Shown: positions 52,392 through 63,662, counted from the first letter of the stretch. The stretch: 64,000 bases of DNA from Halomonas alkaliantarctica (GCF_029854215.1 NZ_CP122961.1:744001-808000); one strand, 5' to 3'. Translations and numbers: made by a program. The notes: generated by a model from the sequence alone, not told the origin.

Positions 52392-53732
52392 TTAGGTCTT
52401 TAGACGTCGCTTAACTTCCACGCTGAGCCTGCCTTCGCCAAGCTTCAGTTTCAGCTTCTGACCGGGCTGAGTATCTTCCGCGCGGCGAATCACCTGCCCC
52501 TGCTCATCCTGGGCAATCGCATAGCCCCGTCCTAAAACCGCCAGCGGGCTGACCGCATTGAGCTCCCGCGCTGCGGCTTTCAAGCGTGCCTGTCGGTTCT
52601 CTAGCTGGCGCTGCATGGCAGAAGCCAAACGGCGCTGTAACTGGCTCACGCGTTCACTTTCCGCACGATGCAACCGCCGCATATCCTGGCTGGCTAAACG
52701 CCTGCTCAGCTGCGTCACCTGCGCTTTTTGTTGGCCGAGCGCTTGCTGCATGGCGCGATTCAAACGTTGGTTGAGAGCGGTTAAGTGCTGGCGCTGACGG
52801 TTGAGCTGTTCGCCGGGGTGGCGCAGCTTGGCCCGCAGGGTATCCAGCCGTTGGCTGTCGCGTTCCAGGCGTGCCTGCATAGCCCGCTGCAAACGGCTGT
52901 GTTGATGTTCAAGCTGGCGCTTGAGGGTGTTTTGATCCGGCACCAAGCGTTCGGCGGCGGCCGAGGGGGTAGGCGCGCGCATATCCGCGGCAAAATCCGC
53001 CAGGGTGATGTCCACCTCGTGGCCCACCGCCGACATCACCGGCAGCCGGGAGTGAAAAATTGCCCGTGCCAGATGCTCATTATTAAACGCCCAGAGGTCT
53101 TCCAGGCTACCGCCGCCGCGGGTGATCAAAATCACGTCCCGCTCCGGGTCTAGTCGTGCCTGACGGTTAAGCAGTGCCAGCGCCGATATCATCGCCGGGG
53201 CGGCTTCGGCGCCTTGCACCGGCACCGGAATCAGCGTGACGTCCGCCAGCGGCCAGCGCGCTTCCAGCACTGCCAGCACATCGCGAATCGCCGCTCCGGT
53301 GGCCGAGCTTAAAATCAGCAGCTTGCGGGGTGGAAAGGGTAGCGGCCGGGCGTTGGCAAACACGCCTTCGCCTTCCAACTGCGCTTTCAAACGCTCAAAG
53401 GCCGCCAGCAGCTCGCCCAGGCCTGCCGCCTGAACGGCCTCGGCAATCAGTTGATAATCGCCGCGGGGCTCGAACAGCGACACCCGCCCGCGCAGCTTGA
53501 CCTGATCACCGTCGCGCATGGGTGCCGACACAAACCGTGCCCGCTGTCGAAACAGTGCGCAGCGGATCTGCGCCCGGTCATCCTTCAACGTGAAATAGAC
53601 ATGCCCAGAAGCGGGGCGGGAAACGTTAGAAAGCTCGCCCTCCACCCACACTTCGCCCACATCGCGCTCAAGGGTCTGCTTGGCGCGTTGGTTGAGTTGG
53701 CTGACGGTGAGGGCTTTTGCAGCTTCTTGCAT
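52392..53732 (-). CDS. xseA: Exodeoxyribonuclease VII large subunit
   Basis: Large subunit of the single-strand-specific exonuclease VII (with XseB). The 446-residue protein has an N-terminal OB fold (LTVSQLNQRAKQTLE, VWVEGELSNVSRPASGHVYFTLKD) and the catalytic domain with ITRGGGSLEDLWAFN and PVMSAVGHEVDITLADFAADMRAPTPSAAAE. A long coiled coil follows, and the C-terminal GRGYAI motif is present. The ATG at 53732 is chosen because it starts just before the OB fold; an upstream in-frame start adds 33 unconserved residues. Confidence 0.96.
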   Translation of the reverse strand: MQEAAKALTVSQLNQRAKQTLERDVGEVWVEGELSNVSRPASGHVYFTLKDDRAQIRCALFRQRARFVSAPMRDGDQVKLRGRVSLFEPRGDYQLIAEAVQAAGLGELLAAFERLKAQLEGEGVFANARPLPFPPRKLLILSSATGAAIRDVLAVLEARWPLADVTLIPVPVQGAEAAPAMISALALLNRQARLDPERDVILITRGGGSLEDLWAFNNEHLARAIFHSRLPVMSAVGHEVDITLADFAADMRAPTPSAAAERLVPDQNTLKRQLEHQHSRLQRAMQARLERDSQRLDTLRAKLRHPGEQLNRQRQHLTALNQRLNRAMQQALGQQKAQVTQLSRRLASQDMRRLHRAESERVSQLQRRLASAMQRQLENRQARLKAAARELNAVSPLAVLGRGYAIAQDEQGQVIRRAEDTQPGQKLKLKLGEGRLSVEVKRRLKT

Positions 53733-53770
53733 AAAAAATGCCTTGTTCAAGAAAGTCGGGCTGTGTCTAA

Positions 53771-55423
<1,653 letters not shown>

Positions 55424-55443
55424 CCAGCACTTTTAGTTAAAAC

Positions 55444-55474
55444 GGCGGCGGGCATTGCTCGCCGCTTGCTTTTT
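55444..55474 (+). terminator. Attenuator-like hairpin between guaB and guaA
   Basis: GCGGCG at 55445-55450 pairs with CGCCGC at 55460-55465 and is followed by T-rich sequence to 55474. It could cause partial termination before guaA. Confidence 0.4.
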
Positions 55475-55517
55475 GGCCTTACCAGCGGCACCCGCACCGC
55501 TTAACCGAGACCCCGCC

Positions 55518-57095
55518 ATGAGTGACATTCACGCCCATAAGATTTTGATTCTCGACTTCGGTTCGCAATACACCCAACTGATCGCCCGCCGCGTTCGCGA
55601 GATCGGTGTTTACTCCGAAGTCCGCGCGTTTGATATCACCGAAGAAGAGATCCGCGAGTACAACCCGAACGGCATTATCATGGCCGGTGGCCCAGAATCC
55701 GTGACGGAACTGGACTCCCCGCGCGCGCCCCAGTGCGTGTTTGAAATGGGCCTGCCGGTGTTTGGTATCTGCTACGGCATGCAGACCATGGCCGAGCAGT
55801 TGGGCGGTAAGGTAGAAGGCTCCAACCAGCGTGAATTCGGCTACGCGCAGATTCAGATTGACGAAAACAATGCCCTGTTCAAAGACATCAAAGACCACGT
55901 AGACGCTAAAAGCGGCAAAGCCCTGCTGGACGTATGGATGAGCCACGGTGACAAGGTGGCTGAAGCGCCCGCCGAGTTCACCGTGACCGCCTCTACACCG
56001 AGCTGCCCGATTGCCGCCATGGCTTGGGAAGAGAAGCAGTTTTACGGCGTACAGTTCCACCCGGAAGTGACCCACACCCTGCAGGGCCAGCGGATTCTTG
56101 AGCACTTCGTGCTGGATATCTGTAAAGCCGAAAAGCTGTGGACACCTGCGCAAATCATCGAAGACCAGGTACAGCGCGTGCGCGAGCAAGTGGGCGACCG
56201 CCACGTACTGCTCGGCCTCTCCGGCGGTGTGGATTCCTCTGTGGTTGCCGCGCTGCTGCACAAAGCCATTGGCACCCAGCTGACCTGCGTATTCGTCGAC
56301 AACGGCCTGCTGCGTAAAGCGGAAGGCGACCAGGTCATGGAGACCTTCGCCAAGCACATGGGCGTGAAGGTGATCCGCGTAGACGCCGAAGACCTTTTCC
56401 TCGGCAAGCTAAAGGGCGAGAAAGACCCGGAAGCCAAGCGTAAGATCATCGGCAACACCTTCATCGACGTGTTCGATGAAGAGGCCAGCAAGATCGACGG
56501 CGTCGACTTCCTGGCCCAGGGCACCATCTACCCGGACGTGATCGAATCCGCCGCCTCTAAAACCGGCAAAGCACACGTGATCAAATCTCACCACAACGTG
56601 GGTGGCCTGCCGGAAACCATGAAGCTCAAGCTGGTCGAGCCGCTGCGCGAACTGTTTAAAGACGAAGTGCGCAAACTTGGCCTGGAGCTCGGCCTGCCCT
56701 ACGATATGGTTTACCGCCACCCGTTCCCTGGCCCCGGCCTGGGCGTGCGTATTCTGGGTGAAGTAAAGAAAGACTACGCTGACATCCTCCGCGATGCCGA
56801 CGCCATCTTCATCGAAGAGCTACGCGCTTCCGGCTGGTACGAAAAAACCAGCCAAGCCTTCGCCGTGTTCCTGCCGGTGAAATCCGTAGGCGTAGTAGGC
56901 GACGGCCGCCGTTACGAATGGGTCATCGCACTACGCGCGGTAGAAACCATCGACTTCATGACCGCCCGCTGGGCGCACCTGCCCTACGAGCTGCTGGAGA
57001 AGGTCTCCAACCGGATTATCAATGAGTTGGAAGGGGTTTCGCGGGTGACTTATGACGTTAGTAGTAAGCCGCCTGCTACTATTGAGTGGGAGTGA
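55518..57095 (+). CDS. guaA: GMP synthase (glutamine-hydrolysing)
   Basis: Converts XMP to GMP using glutamine. The 525-residue protein (ATG at 55518, [20 protein letters not shown]) has a class I amidotransferase domain with nucleophile Cys in GICYGMQ and FHPEVTHT. The ATP pyrophosphatase P-loop SGGVDSSV and the C-terminal dimerisation domain ending [17 protein letters not shown] follow. The gene is intact to its canonical C-terminus. The guaA 3' end is a known integration target of genomic islands, and AT-rich accessory DNA begins just downstream. Confidence 0.98.
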   Translation: MSDIHAHKILILDFGSQYTQLIARRVREIGVYSEVRAFDITEEEIREYNPNGIIMAGGPESVTELDSPRAPQCVFEMGLPVFGICYGMQTMAEQLGGKVEGSNQREFGYAQIQIDENNALFKDIKDHVDAKSGKALLDVWMSHGDKVAEAPAEFTVTASTPSCPIAAMAWEEKQFYGVQFHPEVTHTLQGQRILEHFVLDICKAEKLWTPAQIIEDQVQRVREQVGDRHVLLGLSGGVDSSVVAALLHKAIGTQLTCVFVDNGLLRKAEGDQVMETFAKHMGVKVIRVDAEDLFLGKLKGEKDPEAKRKIIGNTFIDVFDEEASKIDGVDFLAQGTIYPDVIESAASKTGKAHVIKSHHNVGGLPETMKLKLVEPLRELFKDEVRKLGLELGLPYDMVYRHPFPGPGLGVRILGEVKKDYADILRDADAIFIEELRASGWYEKTSQAFAVFLPVKSVGVVGDGRRYEWVIALRAVETIDFMTARWAHLPYELLEKVSNRIINELEGVSRVTYDVSSKPPATIEWE

Positions 57096-57110
57096 GTTTG
57101 CCTAAATTTA

Positions 57111-57139
57111 AAAAGCAAGGGGGCAGCCCTTGCTTTTAA
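57111..57139 (+). terminator. Terminator of guaBA
   Basis: A perfect 11-bp stem, AAAAGCAAGGG with CCCTTGCTTTT, loop GGCAG. The core-genome composition ends here. Confidence 0.9.
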
Positions 57140-57172
57140 TTAATTTTGATGTGATTGTGAGGCTATTGATTC

Positions 57173-58066
57173 ATGGTGAACGATATGGCCTATTATGAAG
57201 ATACGGCTTTCTTAAAAGCATGTTCAAGCGTTTTCTCTTCTAGAAATATAAATGAGACAGCCTGGTATGGCAGTACCGAAAACAATAACTATATTTTTAA
57301 TGTATTATCTAGACAATATATCGTTGATAAGAAAATGGGGTTAAGAGATTTTTTTGACTGCGTATACTGTATTCTCTTAAACCATAGAAGAAGCGAATAC
57401 GTCTACAAAAACACAATGATAAAAAAGAAGATATATGGCACTTATAGCCCTAAGACAACAATTTGGATTCCAGAGGTGAAAATAGCTGGTGCAAGAGCTG
57501 ATGCTATATTTGTTAATAAAAATAAAAAAGCTGTGGTATATGAAATCAAGACAGAATTAGATAGCCTTTCTCGCTTACGTGATCAGGTTCAGGCATATTA
57601 TCGGTGTTTCTCAAATGTGGTATTAGTGGTTGATTCGAAACATAAAAGTAAAGTGGCAGACTATGTTCCAGAGAGCGTGGGTATTAACGTACTCACCAAG
57701 AATAAAACTGTCAGTGTAGTAAGGGAGTCGAAAGATTTTTTTGGCTTGCTTGATAGTGCAAGTATGTTTGATCTTTTGAAAAAAAAGGAATACGAAAGTT
57801 TAGCTTGTTCGCTTGAGCTAGATATATTAAGTTTTTCAAAATTTGAAAGATGCAAAAGAATAAGAGATCTTTTTTCGAAAGAGTCACCCATAAAGATGCA
57901 TACGGCATTATTGTCTGTTCTAAGTGATAGGGTTGAAAATAATGTTAAGCCTAGTATTGTTGATTTTATACCAGACTCGCTAATTGCTGCTTTTTATGAG
58001 TATAAGATAAGAAAGTGCGATTGGTTAAGTTTGATAGATAGATTCGACAAGCCTATTATAATATAA
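57173..58066 (+). CDS. sce7726-like protein (putative PD-(D/E)XK nuclease)
   Basis: A 297-residue protein resembling the sce7726 family, a conserved family of unknown function usually encoded beside sce7725. The central block (about 98-150) reads PEVKIAGARADAIFVN, then VVYEIKTELDS and RLRDQVQAYYRCF. The Asp followed by ExK is the arrangement of PD-(D/E)XK nucleases such as restriction endonucleases. The gene is markedly AT-rich, with AT-ending codons unlike the neighbouring core genes, a sign of recent acquisition. The sce7725-like gene follows after 19 bases, suggesting an operon. Nuclease activity and a defence role are inference. Confidence 0.75.
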   Translation: MVNDMAYYEDTAFLKACSSVFSSRNINETAWYGSTENNNYIFNVLSRQYIVDKKMGLRDFFDCVYCILLNHRRSEYVYKNTMIKKKIYGTYSPKTTIWIPEVKIAGARADAIFVNKNKKAVVYEIKTELDSLSRLRDQVQAYYRCFSNVVLVVDSKHKSKVADYVPESVGINVLTKNKTVSVVRESKDFFGLLDSASMFDLLKKKEYESLACSLELDILSFSKFERCKRIRDLFSKESPIKMHTALLSVLSDRVENNVKPSIVDFIPDSLIAAFYEYKIRKCDWLSLIDRFDKPIII

Positions 58067-58085
58067 TTCAATTCAAGGGGTTTAT

Positions 58086-59027
58086 ATGTATTGGCCATAC
58101 CTTAGATCAAAACAAAATGAAGTGTTGGCGTTTAGAGATTTAGCCGTAAACCTTAGTCCTTTAGTAGTGCCAATATTCAAGCCAGTGACATTGTATGCAT
58201 TTGAAAATAGAATTAAGTCTATTCTTGATAGTGGATTAAGAGTTTCAATTGTCGTAAATTCTGATCAAGGTGATCCTATTCCTCAGTCTCAGGAAGTTTT
58301 GAGAATTGTTGGTGATTTAATCACTCGAAATCCGGGTTTTATTTTTCCTGCACTAGAGGTTTCATCTACTACAAATATTAAGGATATTAAAGTATTTGAT
58401 TCGATGTTTAACGGCGTGCAAACTGTTTTTGTACACAGGAATCACTTGTTTAATGAGGCAGGAATACAGTCTCAGATTGTTAATTTTATTTCCCCAGTGC
58501 ATGTTTTTCATTCTGGGGAAGCACCTTCTCATATTATAAATGGTTTCCAGAAAAATAGTAGAGTTTTAATAAGGGATGGTTTTTCTCGCCAAAACGTTAA
58601 TGGTGATTATCCAGCGCAATCTAATTTTGATGATCTTGTCTACAACTATAATTCTTTAGGATTTAATGGCTTTGGAGATTGTGCATCCGTTGGGGACTAT
58701 TATGCTAAAGGAGGCGGGAATCCAGCCCATGTGGCTTTGCATTTGACTGAAGAAAGAAGCAAAAACATTATTTGCAACCATTTTGTATCATCCTCTGCGC
58801 CTGGGTCTTCTACTGAGGATATGTATTGGGATGCACTAGGCAAGCTTATGCAATATGTAGGAAACCCACCTTCACAACCATTTAACACTTCAGGTGTTTA
58901 TGACTATGTGAACAATTACGTTTCTGGTTCTTATAAGGCATTAGGGTTTCCGAAAAAGTGCTCCATAAAACATCATGTGGAAATGATTGATCGAATTATT
59001 TCAAATGGAAGAGTGGCTTTTGTTTAA
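58086..59027 (+). CDS. sce7725-like (Beta-family) protein
   Basis: A 313-residue protein matching the sce7725 family pattern, related to the phage-like Beta protein family. It has an N-terminal MYWPYLRSKQNEVLAFRDL, a VVPIFKP strand, and a mid-region HVFHSGEAP plus RVLIRDGFSRQNVNGDYP. The FNGFGDCASVGDYYAKGGGNPAHVALHLT block is shared by such proteins. No transmembrane segment or known catalytic motif is visible. It is AT-rich like its partner, preceded by AAGGGG, and followed by a hairpin terminator. Function unknown; the pair is a candidate two-gene system. Confidence 0.75.
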   Translation: MYWPYLRSKQNEVLAFRDLAVNLSPLVVPIFKPVTLYAFENRIKSILDSGLRVSIVVNSDQGDPIPQSQEVLRIVGDLITRNPGFIFPALEVSSTTNIKDIKVFDSMFNGVQTVFVHRNHLFNEAGIQSQIVNFISPVHVFHSGEAPSHIINGFQKNSRVLIRDGFSRQNVNGDYPAQSNFDDLVYNYNSLGFNGFGDCASVGDYYAKGGGNPAHVALHLTEERSKNIICNHFVSSSAPGSSTEDMYWDALGKLMQYVGNPPSQPFNTSGVYDYVNNYVSGSYKALGFPKKCSIKHHVEMIDRIISNGRVAFV

Positions 59028-59395
59028 ATGTGTAAATAAACAAATTTTTTATAAGTTGTTGCTTTTATGTAAGTCAAAAAGGCAATATCTATTGCTTTTC
59101 TTTGGTTGGCTTGAAGATGGAAGTCTGTGTCGGTTAGATTAGTTTGGTTAGAAGTGAAAGTTGCACGGTAATGCTTGTAGTCGACGCTTTTTTAATGGTC
59201 AATATTTAAATGCGCTTCGACTTGGCTATTGAGTAAGTAGTCTATTGAAGACAAGATAGGTTCGCGCATGTAGCACTACGTTGCTTTCACTCGTTCAATC
59301 CACATGGTTACGATTGCCATGAGTACCTTAGAGGTTGTGGTTCTTAAACGTAGAAATGGCTTGTAAGGCATGCACAGCAAAAAAGGTGGTATAGA
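59028..59395. other. Intergenic stretch after the sce7725-like gene
   Basis: These 368 bases hold the terminator at 59076-59103, then about 290 bases with no supported gene. A short inverted repeat, CATGG...CCATG, lies at about 59303-59321. Base composition rises towards that of the core genome, so a junction between acquired segments may lie here. Confidence 0.4.
59076..59103 (+). terminator. Terminator of the sce7726/sce7725 pair
   Basis: GCAAT at 59082-59086 pairs with ATTGC at 59091-59095 around ATCT, flanked by A-run and T-run pairing (one bulged G). Confidence 0.65.
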
Positions 59396-60952
59396 GTGTC
59401 TGTAAATTCACACGAAACAACCCCTGTTGCTTTTCTGTTCGCTGCACCTCTTGGCTCTGAAGAGATAGAGGAGTGGCTAGATGAGGCATTTCTTCGCGCG
59501 CTGAAGATTGCCGACCCAAAGGGTAAAGTGGAAACACGGATTTATCGTGGTGGTGTGCTGCTGCAACAGCTTTGCTATAAGCCTGGAACGATTAAAATCG
59601 AGTCGGCCAAGAATCAAAAACCTAATAGCGCGGTAACTTTTCAGACGAGCCTAACCAAGCATCCTGACTTGGATCTTTATGCTACTCTCGTCGGAGATTT
59701 TGTCGAGACGTGCCTTGAACGGTGGCATACGGTAGATCGTGAGAGCTTTTGGGAAAAAGTAGGTCGACGTTCACTAGATGCCACGTTCGTGCCGATGCTT
59801 GCACAGAATATCGCCTCAAAGATGGATCAGAAGCTACGCTCCCATCCGCTTTATATAGGTGCTGTTTCACCTGATCTAGGCAATCCGCTTCACTGCTACC
59901 TGTTTATTGAGGCTATGTTTAAGGACGCGTTTCTTCGTGGTGGGCGTGTGTATGTAGAAGGCGGTTATCCTGGAACTGACGATGCTTTTTTCATTGGTGC
60001 CGAGGAATTTTCTCCTTCAGGGCTGGGCATCGTTCCCTATGATCAGTTCGATAATGCTGCACCTCCGCTAGCTCTTCCCTCAGGCCTAAGTGCCCGTGGC
60101 CTAGTTAGCAAAATGCGGATGGAGCAGCGAATGGCGCTTGATGTTCATCAGAAGGTCATGCATGACTTAAGCTTTAGCAGATCACTATGCGATCTGAACC
60201 GAGAGTTTGAATGGGATATTTCTCAGCTACCTGATGCTTTAGAAGAAGTCAATATTCAGGCCAGTAAGATTGTGGCCTATCTGCTCAATCCTGACCACAA
60301 GAAAAATGGAGGTAAGGCAAAGTTTTTTGAAGACCATCTAAGAATTATTAAATCAGATAAGACCTATCTTCACTGCCAGCTTGTAGACGCTCTTCGTAAT
60401 GTCATCTATGAAGATGTGGGCATTGATGAATACGGGGTTCGCTTTAAGGCGAATTTGCCTGTCATCGGTAAGAATGGAGAGACAGCGACTATCGAAACAA
60501 TCTGGATTGTGCGGCTCGGTGAGCGAGCCTCGTTTGTTACCGCCTATCCTGGCAAGAAAAATCCTGAACTTGAAAAGAAGGCTAGTATCCCTCCGCTGCT
60601 TTCCGATAACCTGAAAGGTAATGAACGCTGGAAAACGCTTTACGACCTTGCGCATGCATCCGGGTTAGAGGCTATGAATGCATGTATTCCTAAGCCGCTC
60701 GTGGTCGAAAACCAGGTTTATATGGAAGGTGATTGTGGCGGAGCTTCTATCGTTCTTGAGGACGGGCGAAAGTCTTTTGCGCGGTGGCTCAGAAATAATG
60801 GGCGAGGTTACAGCCATTATAAATCTGGTTATGTAATTTCTGCTGAACGTATTGCCCAGTCCGCTGAATCTGCCATGGCGTATGCCGATGCTTTCGCGCG
60901 CGTGCTGCGCCGGAATAGCATCGTTTGCCGTTCAGAGATATACTACACTTGA
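59396..60952 (+). CDS. Unassigned protein with DUF6883-like middle domain
   Basis: A 518-residue protein I do not recognise as a whole. The first 270 residues match no family I know. The region about 288-395 fits the DUF6883 pattern: KIVAYLLNPDHKKNGGKAKFF, then YGVRFKANLPVIGKNGETA, then IWIVRLGERASFVTAYPG. That domain is often seen at the ends of polymorphic toxins or in orphan effectors. A further 120-residue C-terminal part (GDCGGASIVLEDGRKSFARWL) is unassigned. The start is a GTG with AGGTGG upstream. No signal peptide, repeat region or obvious immunity gene is adjacent. Toxin function is speculative. Confidence 0.7.
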   Translation: MSVNSHETTPVAFLFAAPLGSEEIEEWLDEAFLRALKIADPKGKVETRIYRGGVLLQQLCYKPGTIKIESAKNQKPNSAVTFQTSLTKHPDLDLYATLVGDFVETCLERWHTVDRESFWEKVGRRSLDATFVPMLAQNIASKMDQKLRSHPLYIGAVSPDLGNPLHCYLFIEAMFKDAFLRGGRVYVEGGYPGTDDAFFIGAEEFSPSGLGIVPYDQFDNAAPPLALPSGLSARGLVSKMRMEQRMALDVHQKVMHDLSFSRSLCDLNREFEWDISQLPDALEEVNIQASKIVAYLLNPDHKKNGGKAKFFEDHLRIIKSDKTYLHCQLVDALRNVIYEDVGIDEYGVRFKANLPVIGKNGETATIETIWIVRLGERASFVTAYPGKKNPELEKKASIPPLLSDNLKGNERWKTLYDLAHASGLEAMNACIPKPLVVENQVYMEGDCGGASIVLEDGRKSFARWLRNNGRGYSHYKSGYVISAERIAQSAESAMAYADAFARVLRRNSIVCRSEIYYT

Positions 60953-61078
60953 CTGATTTTCTTGATCTCATTTGCCTGTGTAACTATGGCTAAAGAGACG
61001 GTCTGTCGTAAATAGTCGATGTTATGCGGCTTAATCTCACTTAAAGAAGTGACTACTTTGATTGTAAAGTTTTAATAA

Positions 61079-61363
61079 AATTTTGTAGCTGAAGTACTAC
61101 TTAATCTATCGCAAGCACCGATGGTCTATGCTGAGCAGACAGCCTTGACTTATTTGCTTGGCTACCAGGCATGGGAAGATTTTTTAATGGTGCTTAAAAG
61201 TGTGCCAAGAGTACTCTATAGCTCTGATTTAGGACAGCCGACACAACCAGATATTGAACAATGGCTTGGACAAAGCGAAAAATGGTTTGAGCTAATGAAC
61301 CTGAGTAGTAATCGTATTGACTTTGTTAGGCGCGAATGCTGCTATCAGATGTTAAAAGAGTAA
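61079..61363 (+). pseudogene. Fragment of a DUF6282-like metal-dependent hydrolase
   Basis: An 80-residue reading frame from the ATG at 61121 extends in frame upstream to a stop at 61076. It reads like the C-terminal end of a TIM-barrel amidohydrolase-like protein (ALTYLLGYQAWEDFLMVL, RVLYSSDLGQPTQPDIEQWL). The SSDLGQ motif and the following tryptophan-rich helix are typical of the C-terminus of DUF6282-type proteins. The metal-binding N-terminal two thirds are missing, so I read it as a decayed remnant rather than a small gene. Confidence 0.6.
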
Positions 61364-61406
61364 ATGCAATATTTTTTTATAGCCTTTTAAGAAAAGGCCG
61401 ATTTTG

Positions 61407-62294
61407 TTAATACTTAAATAGTTCTTCAGCCATAAAATCAATGAATAAACGTAGTTTAGGGGCCATATATTTGCTGGTAGGCCACAACATACGAAACGCT
61501 CCTTGATGCTCAATATAGTCATCCAATAAGGTAGTTAGCTCCCCCCTGTTTATGGTTTCTCGCACCATAAAGTCAGGTAAGCAGGCGATTCCTAAACCAG
61601 ATATTGCCACATCAAGCAGAGCTTCAGAAGTATTACATACCATAGCTGCATGTATCATGGATTCTGATTCTGTATTAGTTCGAACTAACGGCCAAGACTC
61701 GTATTTACCTGTGCTGGGAAATTTATGCTGCAAGCAAGCATGATCGCTCAGCTCGGCAGGGGTCTCAGGCTTACCATACTTGGATATGTAGTCCGGTGAA
61801 GCGACAAGCAACAAGCGATATGTTCCAAGAGATCTAGACATTAGTCTTGAGTCTGTTGGCTCACCGGTGCGGATAACAGCATCGAACCCTTCTTCAACGA
61901 CATCCACCATTCGATCCGAAAAGTCGACATCTAACTCAATTAACGGGTATTGATGCATAAATGAAGTAAGCACTGGCATAACCAAACTGCCCACCAGCGG
62001 TAGACTTACATGAAGTTTACCTTTGGGTTCCTTATGGATCTCTGATAACTCGAGTTCTGCTGCTTCGACTTCACACAATATACGACGGCATCGCTCAAGA
62101 AATAATCTTCCCTCTGCAGTCAGTGTGATGCTGCGGGTACTTCGATGAAGCAAACGGACTCCCAAGCGGGCTTCTAATCGAGCTACGCTTTTGCCAACTG
62201 CAGATGAAGATACACCAAGATTGCGACCAGCCTCTGAAAAGCTTCGAGTCTCTGCCGCTTGTACGAAGTAGTCAATTCCACTTAGAGCGTCCAT
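61407..62294 (-). CDS. LysR-family transcriptional regulator
   Basis: A 295-residue regulator with an N-terminal winged helix (about 1-60; FSEAGRNLGVSSSAVGKSVARLEARLGVRLLHRSTRSI) and a C-terminal substrate-binding domain of the type-2 periplasmic fold (LHVSLPLVGS, GFDAVIRTGEP, GLGIACLPDFMV). It belongs to the large AaeR/CrgA-like branch. It is divergent from the MFS gene with 150 bases between them, the classic arrangement in which LysR controls the exporter. The effector is unknown. Confidence 0.93.
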   Translation of the reverse strand: MDALSGIDYFVQAAETRSFSEAGRNLGVSSSAVGKSVARLEARLGVRLLHRSTRSITLTAEGRLFLERCRRILCEVEAAELELSEIHKEPKGKLHVSLPLVGSLVMPVLTSFMHQYPLIELDVDFSDRMVDVVEEGFDAVIRTGEPTDSRLMSRSLGTYRLLLVASPDYISKYGKPETPAELSDHACLQHKFPSTGKYESWPLVRTNTESESMIHAAMVCNTSEALLDVAISGLGIACLPDFMVRETINRGELTTLLDDYIEHQGAFRMLWPTSKYMAPKLRLFIDFMAEELFKY

Positions 62295-62444
62295 ATTTCA
62301 CCATTTAGGAATTTTTGTCCGATATGTTTTGAACTCTAGCGTTATTGTCCTCTTTTTTCAATATACTTAAAGTAATCATCTACTCTCACATGCGAAAGGG
62401 AAACGCTAATTAATAGCAAGATACCTTCGCTTTTAGCGGGTTCA

Positions 62445-63662
62445 ATGATTATGAGCACATCAGAAACAAGCAACTTAAATATGGAGTGCAGTAAAACAGC
62501 TCAATCGGATCGTCTTCCGGTTACGGCATTACTAGCACTTGCATTAGCGGGGTTCGTCACAATACTAACCGAGGCTTTGCCAGCTGGTCTGTTGCCTCAG
62601 ATCGGAGCGGGGCTAGGGGTTTCAGACTCACTTGCTGGCCAGCTTGTTACCATCTATGCCATCGGCTCCCTTGTTGCCGCCATTCCGTTGGTGGCTGCTA
62701 CCCAGGGGATTCGGCGCCGTCCCTTACTGCTGGCCGCTATCGTAGGTTTTGCTATCGCCAATACGGTCACCACAATCTCAACGAGTTACATTTTGACCAT
62801 GGTTGCCCGCTTCCTTGCTGGCGTAGCGGCAGGGCTGTTGTGGGCGCTCTTGGCAGGCTATGCCGCTCGAATGGTTCCTGAACATCTAAAAGGGCGTGCC
62901 ATCGCGATTGCAATGGTGGGCACACCATTGGCCCTATCTTTGGGTGTCCCGGCGGGTACGTTTCTCGGGACGCTGGTAGGTTGGCGTGCTTGCTTCGGAA
63001 TCATGAGTGTTATGGCGTTAGTGCTAATCGTTTGGGTTCGTGTAAAAGTACCTGATTTTGCAGGCCAGTCTGCGGGTAAAAGATTCACGCTGAGACAGGT
63101 ATTCACTATGCCTGGTATTCGTCCTGTATTGTTCGTAGTCCTTGTTTTCGTGCTAGCGCATAACATTCTTTACACTTATATCGCACCTTTTTTGGCTAAT
63201 GCTAATTTGGCCGAACGAACTGATCTGGTTCTACTTGTCTTTGGTATTTCTGCTCTGATCGGCATCTGGGTCATTGGTGTATTTATTGACCGGTATCTTC
63301 GCATACTGACTTTAGCTAGTACTTTTATATTCGGATTGGCAGCGCTGGTGCTTGGAGTGGCTGGCGATGTGCCAATCGCAGTGTATGTTGCAGTCGGTGC
63401 ATGGGGAATCTCATTCGGCGGAGCTGCTACTTTGTTTCAAACAGCTCTCGCCAAAACAGCTGGAGAAGCAGCAGACGTTGCGCAGTCCATGCTAGTTACA
63501 GCCTGGAACTTGGCTATCGCAGGTGGAGGAATCGTTGGTGGTATATTGCTGGATCGTTTTGGTGTCGTTTCATTCCCACCCGCGCTGCTTGTCCTACTTG
63601 TAGTAACCCTGTTAGTTGTATGGTCGGCACGCCTACATGGTTTTCCGGCTTCAAAACGCTAG
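62445..63662 (+). CDS. MFS transporter, DHA1 type (efflux permease)
   Basis: A 405-residue, 12-helix major facilitator protein resembling arabinose/nucleoside efflux permeases of the DHA1 group. The cytoplasmic loop 2-3 region GIRRRPLLLAA, GLLWALLAGYAARMVP and the GTPLALSLGVPAGTFLG motif C-like segment are visible. ATG at 62445 or 62451 is possible. It is divergent from the LysR gene, its probable regulator. Substrate cannot be deduced; drug, sugar or purine export are typical for the group. Confidence 0.92.
   Translation: MIMSTSETSNLNMECSKTAQSDRLPVTALLALALAGFVTILTEALPAGLLPQIGAGLGVSDSLAGQLVTIYAIGSLVAAIPLVAATQGIRRRPLLLAAIVGFAIANTVTTISTSYILTMVARFLAGVAAGLLWALLAGYAARMVPEHLKGRAIAIAMVGTPLALSLGVPAGTFLGTLVGWRACFGIMSVMALVLIVWVRVKVPDFAGQSAGKRFTLRQVFTMPGIRPVLFVVLVFVLAHNILYTYIAPFLANANLAERTDLVLLVFGISALIGIWVIGVFIDRYLRILTLASTFIFGLAALVLGVAGDVPIAVYVAVGAWGISFGGAATLFQTALAKTAGEAADVAQSMLVTAWNLAIAGGGIVGGILLDRFGVVSFPPALLVLLVVTLLVVWSARLHGFPASKR

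Noticed and set aside
57075..59240. CTATTGAGT shared by the guaA end and the region near 59226 as att sites
   Set aside because: Nine bases is too short to distinguish from chance, and no integrase is nearby.
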